64,000 bases of DNA. Origin: JABSSA01 sp039984715. GTDB taxonomy: Bacteria; Pseudomonadota; Alphaproteobacteria; Rhodobacterales; Rhodobacteraceae. Shown here one piece after another: positions 42,980 to 50,616 of this stretch (positions are counted from its first letter, which is position 1; each line of letters begins with the position of its first letter). The notes beneath the pieces were generated by a model. The model was not told where the DNA came from and did not search any database. It saw only the letters and a list, made by a program, of their open reading frames with translations. The stretch covers positions 496,001 through 560,000 of the forward strand of contig JBDWUA010000016.1 in NCBI GenBank assembly GCA_039984715.1, read 5' to 3'. The translations under genes and the position numbers were made by a program.

Positions 42980-43854
42980 TCGGGGGTTTCTCCGGAAACA
43001 TATGTTGCTGCCGCCTGTAGGGCATTTTGAAAGGCTTGGGTACGGTCAACACCCTTGCGTTCGGCTGCGATATGCGCGGCCATGAAGGTGTCGCCTGCGC
43101 CTGTGACGCGTGTGACAAGAACCTGAGGGGGCGTTTCGGTCAGTGTCGCGTCCGCCGTTGCTTCGCTTGCCGCGTCTCCGCCGTTTGTAACCAATGCACG
43201 GGCTGCTCCGCGCGCGACCAAAGCTTCGGCGGCGCTGCTTGAATGCGTGAATGTCGTCTGGCACAGCAATCCGGCCTCTTCGAGATTTACGTAGAGAGTT
43301 CCGTGACTGTGGGTCAGGAACGGCATCAACCGTTCCGCTTTGCCGGGGGACGCTGGCGCGACGCGTAAATCGGCCTGTGCCAACAAAGGTGAACTGGCGA
43401 TTTCAGCAAGCAAGTCTAACGTCAGATTTCCATCAAGCGCGACCGGGCCGCGAAAGGGCTGTGGCAATGTTCCATCCATCAGGGGTTTCAGTATCTTTGC
43501 CCCCGCGGCTTCCAACGAATGTGCATCGGCTATGGCTGCGATCACACCGTTTGCCCCTTCGATGGCCATATAGCGGTCGGTGGGAAGATCATCCGAGCGG
43601 TAAACCGTACTGGTATCCATGCCGCGCGCCTGACATGCGGCGATCAGCTCGTCACCCTCGGCGTCTTGTCCTATGGCGGTCAACAACGCCGGGCGCATAC
43701 CAAACTGTGCCAAAGTCACCGCAATGTTCAGCGCGACCCCTCCGGGCAATTGGGTAATTCGGCCCGGTACATCTGATCCCGCGCGCATGACCGAAGACGA
43801 GCGACCAATCACATCCCAAAGGACCGAGCCAATACAAAGAATATCAGGTTTCAT
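42976..43854 (-). CDS. psuK: PfkB-family kinase, probable pseudouridine kinase
   Basis: 292 residues, ribokinase-like fold. The catalytic signature TRVTGAGDTFMAAHI (GAGD, with Asp base, about residue 255) and the early PGGVALNIAVTLAQFG loop define the PfkB family. Because it is directly coupled by a 4-base overlap to psuG, the substrate is probably pseudouridine, which it phosphorylates at the 5' position. Its start faces away from the DUF4198 gene, across 40 bases. The assignment to pseudouridine rests on context. Confidence 0.88.
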   Translation of the reverse strand: MKPDILCIGSVLWDVIGRSSSVMRAGSDVPGRITQLPGGVALNIAVTLAQFGMRPALLTAIGQDAEGDELIAACQARGMDTSTVYRSDDLPTDRYMAIEGANGVIAAIADAHSLEAAGAKILKPLMDGTLPQPFRGPVALDGNLTLDLLAEIASSPLLAQADLRVAPASPGKAERLMPFLTHSHGTLYVNLEEAGLLCQTTFTHSSSAAEALVARGAARALVTNGGDAASEATADATLTETPPQVLVTRVTGAGDTFMAAHIAAERKGVDRTQAFQNALQAAATYVSGETPE

Positions 43855-43893
43855 ATTGGTCTAGTGGCCTTGGATGCCCCAGATGGCAAGGGG

Positions 43894-44727
43894 TTAGTCG
43901 GACGCGTTGTCGGGTTCTAAATCAGGCACATGAAAGGACAGACCAGCCCAAAGCGTGTCATATATGGCGTTGCCCTGACTGCCTGCCCGGATCACAACCG
44001 CGTCTAGTAGGTAGGTATGCCCTGACTTCACAGGAACACGGGCAATGCCTGCATTGTCTGTCTGAACCGTTGAAACCAACACAGTTTCGTCTGGGGCACG
44101 TTCAAAGATTTCAACTTGGGTATTTAAACGAGGACGCCCTTGATACAGCAACTGGATCTGCATGTCGTTGTTAAACCCATCGGCAAAGGGGTTCGTCAAA
44201 GCCACAATTTCAGTTTGCAGCCCAAATGCGCGATCTGCCCCGGCACCGTCGCCAATCGCAATCAGGCTTTTGGTGTGGCGTGTATAGCTTTCTGTGAAAC
44301 CCTCCGGCGGGTGGCCTTTAGCCTCGTGATCTGTGCGCGTGATGCCAAGATCCTTGTGATCCACGAACTTTTGAAACTTTTCCCACGTCTTATACGAAAT
44401 ACGCGATGGGGTTGTTTCGTGTATCATAATGGCAAGCCCATCTTGCTCGGCGTTGGTCACAAGGGCAGGGCGATCCCCCATGCGTCCGGTGACCTGAAGC
44501 TGTATAGGGCCAAAGGCAATATCGGCGCGGGACACATTGCTATGAATCCATGCAAGCTTTGATCCGGAAAAGTTCTCACCATTCAGAATATTGGCACGCA
44601 ATTCATCGCCCTTTTCAATTTGCCAGCGTTCGGGTTCCACCCAAAGCTCGTGAGAGCTGGACAAGGTCGGCATTAGGCCGCAAAAAAGAGCGAGGCAAAT
44701 AGGCAGGGATTTTCGGAAAATGAGCAT
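43894..44727 (-). CDS. DUF4198-domain secreted protein
   Basis: 277 residues. A signal peptide (MLIFRKSLPICLALFCGLMPTLSSS) leads to a mature protein beginning HELWVEPERW, the standard beginning of DUF4198/Ig-like periplasmic proteins, and the central KGHPPEGFTESYTRHTKSL segment agrees. Such proteins often sit next to metal transporters and are thought to bind metal or sense it in the periplasm, without proven function. The start at 44727 lies only 22 bases from the likely start of the divergent HupE gene, so each promoter must sit within or across the other gene. Reads as one metal-related pair. Confidence 0.85.
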   Translation of the reverse strand: MLIFRKSLPICLALFCGLMPTLSSSHELWVEPERWQIEKGDELRANILNGENFSGSKLAWIHSNVSRADIAFGPIQLQVTGRMGDRPALVTNAEQDGLAIMIHETTPSRISYKTWEKFQKFVDHKDLGITRTDHEAKGHPPEGFTESYTRHTKSLIAIGDGAGADRAFGLQTEIVALTNPFADGFNNDMQIQLLYQGRPRLNTQVEIFERAPDETVLVSTVQTDNAGIARVPVKSGHTYLLDAVVIRAGSQGNAIYDTLWAGLSFHVPDLEPDNASD

Positions 44728-44749
44728 GATCACACAACTTGCTTGGGTT

Positions 44750-45859
44750 ATGACGAAGCTGCGCTTTTTATTGCTGCTGTCAACCCTATCGCCGGTTATC
44801 GTGAATGCACATGAAGTGTCACCAACCATCGCGAACCTAAGCGCCGAACGTGGTGTCTTGCGCTTTGAAGTTTCAGCAAATCTGGAAGCGTTGCTGGCAG
44901 ACATTGATTTAGATGCAGTGATAGACACAGACGAAGCCGAGAACGCGGATGACTATGACACGTTGCGTGCTTTGGACCCGGATGCGTTGGCCATGCGATC
45001 CTCAGAGCTTTTGCCACTGTGGAATGAACACCCTTTGATTATGGCCGGGGAACAATCGATCGAACTGTCGGTTGTCGAAGCTCAAACTGAACAAGAGCCG
45101 AACACGGAATTGCCGCGCTTAACCCGGATTGTGTTGCGTGGGACGTTACCACCTGGCGCACAAAGCGTTGTTGTGGCTTGGCCTCAGGGTGACGGCGCGT
45201 TGATTTTGCGCCAACAGGGTGTCGAAGATCCTTATACCGGTTATCTGGCTCTTGGCGCACAAACCCCAGAAATCGATCTAAAGGGGGGCGGGGCGTTGTC
45301 AGGGTGGCAAACCTTTGTGTCCTATATTCCTGTTGGGTTTGATCACATCCTGCCCAAGGGGTTGGATCACATTCTGTTTGTGTTGGGCCTGTTCTTTTTG
45401 TCGACGCGCCTTGGTCCACTGCTATGGCAGATCAGTGCGTTTACGTTGGCACATACTGTTACGTTGGCTTTGGGTGCTGTGGGATGGGTCACCGTTCCGG
45501 GCAGCATTGTCGAACCCTTAATTGCGGCATCCATAGTCTATGTCGCTATTGAGAACATTTTTGCCAAGGGGCTAAACCCGTGGCGCCCCGTTATCGTCTT
45601 TTGCTTTGGCCTGTTGCACGGCCTTGGGTTCGCCAGCGTGCTGGGCGAATTCGGATTGCCAGAGGGTGCATTTATCCCGGCATTGATCGGCTTTAACATT
45701 GGTGTTGAGTTTGGACAGTTGACCGTTATCGCATTGGCATTTGTTGCCGTCGGCTGGTTTGCCCGCAAAGACTGGTACCGCAAAGCTATTGCAATACCTG
45801 CATCCTTGGCGATTGCGGCGGTTGGGGCCTATTGGGTGGTCGAACGGGTGTTCTTGTAA
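44750..45859 (+). CDS. HupE/UreJ-family membrane protein
   Basis: 369 residues. A signal peptide (MTKLRFLLLLSTLSPVIVNA, then HEVSPTIAN) is followed by a periplasmic domain (to about 185) and a C-terminal membrane domain of six helices. The HupE_UreJ_2 region carries GFDHILPKGLDHILFVLGLF and LAHTVTLALGAVGW, FGLLHGLGFASVLGEFGLP and NIGVEFGQL, with His and acidic residues lining the helices as in nickel, cobalt or copper permeases. I chose the ATG at 44750, because it gives a clean signal peptide; two ATGs upstream in the same frame would overlap the DUF4198 start. Confidence 0.88.
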   Translation: MTKLRFLLLLSTLSPVIVNAHEVSPTIANLSAERGVLRFEVSANLEALLADIDLDAVIDTDEAENADDYDTLRALDPDALAMRSSELLPLWNEHPLIMAGEQSIELSVVEAQTEQEPNTELPRLTRIVLRGTLPPGAQSVVVAWPQGDGALILRQQGVEDPYTGYLALGAQTPEIDLKGGGALSGWQTFVSYIPVGFDHILPKGLDHILFVLGLFFLSTRLGPLLWQISAFTLAHTVTLALGAVGWVTVPGSIVEPLIAASIVYVAIENIFAKGLNPWRPVIVFCFGLLHGLGFASVLGEFGLPEGAFIPALIGFNIGVEFGQLTVIALAFVAVGWFARKDWYRKAIAIPASLAIAAVGAYWVVERVFL

Positions 45860-45868
45860 GAACTGGCT

Positions 45869-46486
45869 TTATTGCATTGCTGCGATAAAGCCGCCCAGTG
45901 TTCCGACAGGGTCCGTTGTCGACCAGATTTCCTCGCCGATGCCAAAGAAATCGGAAACGGGGCTTAATGTGCGGATTGTGTTCAGATCAAGCGCACCTTC
46001 GGCGACAACGGGCACTTCGATCATTTCTGACCACCACGTGAACAATTCTGTTTCCGCAAGCTGACCATCGCCTGTGTTGCCTGTGACCGGTCCAAAGGAC
46101 ACGTAATCAACCCCGGCCTCACCAGCCGAAATTCCATCATGGCGCGACGCTGCGCAATGGCTGCCAACGATTGCATCCGCACCCAAAGCTTTGCGCGCAT
46201 CGCGTACCGAACGTGCAGCATCCGACAAGTGCACCCCGTCAAGACCCAACCGTATTGCAAGTTCCGTATGGTCATTCACAACAATTGCGACGTCACGTGC
46301 GTGAGCGACTTCGCGACACGCGTCTGCGGCCCGCGCGATCCTGTCTTCGTCATGTGATGCCAGCGCAAGACGGATGCAGGCGACGTCGTGGGCATCCAGC
46401 ACTTTGGCCAGCTCGCTTGGAAAGGTCGACAATTCAATTACAGGCGGTGTGATGAGGTAAATCTGGGGCTGCTCTGCGTCGGACAT
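45869..46486 (-). CDS. ThiE/TenI-like protein (thiamine-phosphate synthase homologue)
   Basis: 205 residues, TIM-barrel. Blocks VNDHTELAIRLGLDGVHLSD, VGSHCAASRHDGISAGEAGVDYVSFGPV and GALDLNTIRTL match the thiamine-phosphate synthase family, which joins HMP-PP and thiazole phosphate. Yet the Q-x-R-x-K substrate motif of ThiE is not recognisable (the region reads ACIRLALAS), and the phosphate loop lacks the usual Thr and Lys (GPVTGNTGDG). It may be TenI-like or a divergent ThiE; no other thi gene is nearby. Common in Rhodobacteraceae under the name thiamine phosphate synthase. Confidence 0.7.
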   Translation of the reverse strand: MSDAEQPQIYLITPPVIELSTFPSELAKVLDAHDVACIRLALASHDEDRIARAADACREVAHARDVAIVVNDHTELAIRLGLDGVHLSDAARSVRDARKALGADAIVGSHCAASRHDGISAGEAGVDYVSFGPVTGNTGDGQLAETELFTWWSEMIEVPVVAEGALDLNTIRTLSPVSDFFGIGEEIWSTTDPVGTLGGFIAAMQ

Positions 46487-46627
46487 AGTTTTTGACTTTC
46501 ATTCTTTCGCAAAGCACTAACCCAACGATCAGCAAAAGAAAACTTTTTGCCCGCGAATTTCGTCAATATTCAAAAGCGGTCTGACTGTCGCTTGCAAGAT
46601 TTGACCTGCTTGCATACTTCGGGGCGC

Positions 46628-47362
46628 ATGACAGATTATCCGACAATTGTGCTTGTGCGACCTCAAATGGGCGAAAACATTGGTGCGGCGGCCCGTGCGA
46701 TGTTGAATTTTGGCTTGGACCGGATGCGCATCGTAGCACCACGCGATGGTTGGCCGAACCCGGCTGCGGTTGCCATGGCATCAGGCGCTGGGCGTTTGCT
46801 GGATGCCGCGACTGTGCATGACGATATCGCATCAGCCGTAGACGACAGCACATTTGTATTTGCAACCACAGCGCGCCAACGCGAGCTGACCAAACCCGTC
46901 TATTCACCCGAAGCGGCGATGAAACTCGCGGCAGAGAAAATCGCACAAGGCCAGCATGTGTCTGTTCTGTTTGGCCCCGAACGCGCTGGGCTGGAAAACA
47001 AAGATATCGCGCAGGCCAATGCCACGATCACGGTCCCGGTCAATCCGGAATTCCCATCCCTGAACCTTGCGCAATGTGTGTTATTGCTGGGGTATGAATG
47101 GCGCCGTGCCGCAGGTGAAATCACCGACATGGCCACTGAGATGGGCGGCACCGATTGGGCCAATGCAGATGAGATCGAAGCACTGGCCAGCCATTTTGAA
47201 AGCCGCCTTGAAGTCGCAGGTTTCTTTTTCCCAGAAAACAAAGAAGCCAGCATGAAGGTGAATTTGCGCAATCTTTGGTCTCGGATGCCGTTGACGCAAA
47301 TGGATGTGCGCATGTTTCATGGCATCCTGCGTCAGATGGTCCGCTGGAAAGAAAGAGGCTGA
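46628..47362 (+). CDS. trmJ: tRNA (cytidine/uridine-2'-O-)-methyltransferase TrmJ
   Basis: 244 residues, SPOUT fold. It methylates the 2'-O of position 32 in tRNA anticodon loops. Opening IVLVRPQMGENIGAAARAMLNFGL (first conserved motif), VLFGPERAGLENKDI (SAM-binding trefoil knot) and NPEFPSLNLAQCVLLLGYEW (third motif) are intact. The start ATG at 46628 gives the usual N-terminus MTDYPTIVLVRP; the longer frame from 46547 would add residues without family similarity. It stands before ctaA, with 60 bases between. Confidence 0.93.
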   Translation: MTDYPTIVLVRPQMGENIGAAARAMLNFGLDRMRIVAPRDGWPNPAAVAMASGAGRLLDAATVHDDIASAVDDSTFVFATTARQRELTKPVYSPEAAMKLAAEKIAQGQHVSVLFGPERAGLENKDIAQANATITVPVNPEFPSLNLAQCVLLLGYEWRRAAGEITDMATEMGGTDWANADEIEALASHFESRLEVAGFFFPENKEASMKVNLRNLWSRMPLTQMDVRMFHGILRQMVRWKERG

Positions 47363-47422
47363 ATACTGGACCTTACCCCATCAGCGCCTTAGGTATCACC
47401 TGACAGTGAACGGGGCCGAAGT

Positions 47423-48568
47423 ATGAGCGGTAAGCGTAGTATTTTCGAAGAAGTAGACAGCAGCGAACCAAAAGTCGCGGCTCAACCTGGGTTGATAGAC
47501 CGTGGGCGCACTGGCGCGCGTGGTGCAATTCGCGTCTGGCTGATGATTTTATTCGCTTTGGTCTTTGCTATGATTGCGGTCGGGGGACTGACCCGATTAA
47601 CCGACAGCGGTTTGTCGATTACGGAATGGCGTCCGTTTTCAGGGGCTTTGCCGCCATTGTCCGCCGCTGATTGGGACAGTGAATTCGCCAAATACCAAGC
47701 CATTGATGAATTTCGCATTCAGAACCAATGGATGACCTTGTCCGACTTCAAGACCATTTACTGGTGGGAATGGGGGCATCGCCAGCTGGGCCGTGTTGTT
47801 GGCCTTGTCTGGGCTGTCGGCTTCTTTTGGTTTCTCGCGCGGCGCCAAATCCCAACCGGTTGGACGCGTCGATTGCTGGGGCTTGGCGTTTTGGGCGGTC
47901 TGCAAGGGGCCATTGGCTGGTGGATGGTGTTCAGTGGCGTCACGCAAGGCCAAGGCATGGTTGATGTCGCCAGTTATAGGTTGGCCACGCATCTTGGATT
48001 GGCCTTCGTGATTTTGGGCTTTATCGCTTGGTACATCTTCCTTTTGGGGCGTGATGAACGCGACCTGTTGCAGGCTCGCCGGGGCAAAGAAGCGTCTTTG
48101 TTTGGAATGAGCACTGGGTTGATGCATTTTGCGTTCTTGCAAATACTCTTGGGCGCGATGGTTGCTGGGATTGATGCCGGACGCAGCTATACGGACTGGC
48201 CTTTGATGGGGGGCAATGTGTTTCCAGCATCAGCCTTTAACATCGAACCGTTTTGGCGCAATTTCTTTGAAAGTCCGGGATTGGTGCAGTTCATTCACCG
48301 TGTGACTGGCTATGCCTTGATGGTGTTTGCCGTCGGCGTGTGGTTCGCATCGCGCAAATCGGCACATACCAAGACACGTTTCGCATTCAATGCCGTCATG
48401 GCGGCAATGGTGGTTCAGATTGTGTTAGGGATTGCGACCGTACTTTACGCAGCACCGTTGCAGATTGCGATTTTCCATCAGATTTTGGCCGTCGTGCTGT
48501 GGGTGATCATTCTGCGCGCCCGCTATCTGTCTGCTTATCCCGTTGCCACGTCTATCAGAGGAACCTAA
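47423..48568 (+). CDS. ctaA: Heme A synthase (CtaA)
   Basis: 381 residues, about eight membrane helices. It oxidises the C8 methyl of heme O to heme A for aa3-type cytochrome oxidase. Visible marks: GLTRLTDSGLSITEWRPFSG (about 55-75), EWGHRQLGRVVGLVW with its heme histidine, ATHLGLAFVILG, LGAMVAGIDAGRSYTDWPLMGG and IHRVTGYALM, all typical of the alphaproteobacterial type-2 CtaA. An N-terminal cytosolic segment of about 35 residues precedes helix one. The M32 carboxypeptidase follows three bases after its stop. Confidence 0.94.
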   Translation: MSGKRSIFEEVDSSEPKVAAQPGLIDRGRTGARGAIRVWLMILFALVFAMIAVGGLTRLTDSGLSITEWRPFSGALPPLSAADWDSEFAKYQAIDEFRIQNQWMTLSDFKTIYWWEWGHRQLGRVVGLVWAVGFFWFLARRQIPTGWTRRLLGLGVLGGLQGAIGWWMVFSGVTQGQGMVDVASYRLATHLGLAFVILGFIAWYIFLLGRDERDLLQARRGKEASLFGMSTGLMHFAFLQILLGAMVAGIDAGRSYTDWPLMGGNVFPASAFNIEPFWRNFFESPGLVQFIHRVTGYALMVFAVGVWFASRKSAHTKTRFAFNAVMAAMVVQIVLGIATVLYAAPLQIAIFHQILAVVLWVIILRARYLSAYPVATSIRGT

Positions 48569-48571
48569 TCC

Positions 48572-50047
48572 ATGTCCGAATTCGACGCCTTGATGGCCTT
48601 TGATCGTGAAACCCGCGCTTTGGGCCAAATTTCTGGCCGGTTGGGCTGGGATCAGGAAACGATGATGCCCCATGGCGCGATGGAACAACGCGCCGAAGAA
48701 ATGGCCGCCATGGAAGCTGTGCTTCATGCGCGCCGGACTGACCCGCGAGTTGGTGCGTGGTTGGCAGCGATTGGGACGGATGTTCTGGATGATGTGTCGC
48801 GCGCAAAGCTGCGCGAAATTCGGCGCAGCTATGACCGGGCCAACAAAGTCCCCGCGGATCTGGCCAAGACATTGGCGCGGGTGACATCGACCGCTCAGGG
48901 CAAATGGGCAGCAGCACGCGCTGACGATGATTTCGCCGCCTTTCGCCCCGTGCTGGAAGAGGTTGTCGCGTTGAAACGCGAAGAAGGTGCAGCCTTGGCA
49001 CAGGGCGGCGATCTATATGATGCGATGCTCAATGATTATGAGCATGGAATGACGGGCGCCGCGCTGGAAGACATGTTTGCCGAGCTGCGCCCCGCACTTG
49101 TTGAATTGCGCGGTGCAATTTTGGATCGGCCTGCACCCAGTGATTTGACCGGAACCTTTGACGAAGATGCGCAACTGACCCTAAGCACAAAGCTGGCCTT
49201 GGCCTTTGGTTATAATTTGGACAATGGCCGCATCGACAAGGCGGTTCACCCGTTTTCAAGCGGATCAGGTTTGGATGTGCGCATTACGACGCGAACCAAT
49301 CCAGATGATCCATTCAATTGCTTTTACTCGACAATCCACGAAGTCGGCCACGCGGCTTATGAACAAGCGATCGACCCTGACTATCTGCTGACGCCATTGG
49401 GATGTGGTGTATCAATGGGTGTTCATGAAAGCCAGAGCCGGATTTACGAGAACCAGATTGGCCGTTCGCGGGCCTTTACGGGGTGGCTTTTTGGCGAAAT
49501 GAAAAGCGCGTTTGGCGATTTGGGTGTTGCTGATGGGGATGCGTTTTATGCGACCGTCAACAAGGTACAGAAAGGGTATATTCGGACCGAGGCGGACGAG
49601 GTGCAGTATAACCTGCACGTCATGTTACGCTTTGATTTGGAACGTGCATTGATGTCCGGCGATCTGTCCGTTGCTGATTTGGAATCCGCTTGGAATGATC
49701 GGTTTAAGGCTGATTTTGGATATGCGGTCGACAAGCCATCGAACGGCGTTTTGCAAGACGTGCATTGGTCAGTGGGATTGTTTGGGTATTTCCCGACCTA
49801 TTCATTGGGCAACGTTTATGCCGGATGTTTGAACGATACCCTGCGTGAGGCTGTGCCTGATTTGGACAGCCAGCTGGCCAAGGGGGATACGTCCCAAGCG
49901 ACACAGTGGCTGCGCGAAAATCTTCAACGTCACGGCGGGTTGTATGAACCGGTTGATGTCATTGCGCGTGCAAGCGGGCGAAAAATCTCTCCGGAACCGC
50001 TTATTGCTTATCTAAAGGCAAAATTCGGTGAAATTTACGACCTGTGA
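48572..50047 (+). CDS. Carboxypeptidase Taq, M32 family metallopeptidase
   Basis: 491 residues, the normal size for a bacterial M32 peptidase. The zinc motif is HEVGH in TIHEVGHAAYEQ (about residue 256), and the third ligand and further active-site residues lie in MGVHESQSRIYENQIGRS. The N-terminal helices carry GWDQETMMP. Such thermostable-type enzymes remove C-terminal amino acids from peptides in the cytosol. The gene follows ctaA with three bases between, so it is probably co-transcribed although unrelated in function. A weak hairpin GTGCG/CGCAC lies past its stop, shared with the converging gene. Confidence 0.93.
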   Translation: MSEFDALMAFDRETRALGQISGRLGWDQETMMPHGAMEQRAEEMAAMEAVLHARRTDPRVGAWLAAIGTDVLDDVSRAKLREIRRSYDRANKVPADLAKTLARVTSTAQGKWAAARADDDFAAFRPVLEEVVALKREEGAALAQGGDLYDAMLNDYEHGMTGAALEDMFAELRPALVELRGAILDRPAPSDLTGTFDEDAQLTLSTKLALAFGYNLDNGRIDKAVHPFSSGSGLDVRITTRTNPDDPFNCFYSTIHEVGHAAYEQAIDPDYLLTPLGCGVSMGVHESQSRIYENQIGRSRAFTGWLFGEMKSAFGDLGVADGDAFYATVNKVQKGYIRTEADEVQYNLHVMLRFDLERALMSGDLSVADLESAWNDRFKADFGYAVDKPSNGVLQDVHWSVGLFGYFPTYSLGNVYAGCLNDTLREAVPDLDSQLAKGDTSQATQWLRENLQRHGGLYEPVDVIARASGRKISPEPLIAYLKAKFGEIYDL

Positions 50048-50088
50048 TCTATGTGCGATTTCGCGCACTTAGAAAGATCAGAGAATCG

Positions 50089-50439
50089 TTACAACAAGGC
50101 CATACGCTCTGATCGTTCCGGATCAGGGAAGGGGCGGAACAGCCCGAAATCTGATGCCGCAATCAGATTGTGTACGGCGTTGTACATGTCTTGAACGTCG
50201 TCATCCTGTTGTCCGGACAGGCGAAATGCCAGATCGAGCTGAGACAGGTTTTCAACCTCAACCTGCAATTCGAAATCCCGGAACGAGTCCGATGCAAGGT
50301 TGAGTTTGCGTCGATAGAGTTGCCAGCTGAGAATGGTCCCGTTGCTTTGTAAATGGCTCATCCAGATTTCCAATGCGTTGGCAAACACCAAGGCTTTGGC
50401 CTCTTGCTTCAGATCAATCTGGCAGACATACAAATTCAT
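50089..50439 (-). CDS. Small conserved protein (DUF6614-like)
   Basis: 116 residues. The start MNLYVCQIDLKQEAKALVFANALEIWMSHL was chosen over the longer frame because GGAGAACGCA precedes it and the upstream residues look random. It has no signal peptide or membrane helix. The middle (RRKLNLASDSFRDFELQVEVENLSQLDLAFRL) resembles a small alpha-beta family known in Rhodobacterales that I believe is DUF6614, though I cannot verify the number. Function unknown. It stands between the M32 gene (convergent) and gyrA. Confidence 0.7.
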   Translation of the reverse strand: MNLYVCQIDLKQEAKALVFANALEIWMSHLQSNGTILSWQLYRRKLNLASDSFRDFELQVEVENLSQLDLAFRLSGQQDDDVQDMYNAVHNLIAASDFGLFRPFPDPERSERMALL

Positions 50440-50616
50440 TGCGTTCTCCGTTGCGAACAAAAACAGAGTGACGCCTGATAGTTGATTCAATGTTAAAGCG
50501 GTGCGTAAAAGGCAAACACAGGACGGGCCCAGTAAATTTGCCAAATACCCGCAAAATTCAAATGGCGCGCGATTCAAAGAACCGCACGCCATTTAAGGAA
50601 ATACAGAGGCTTTCGA

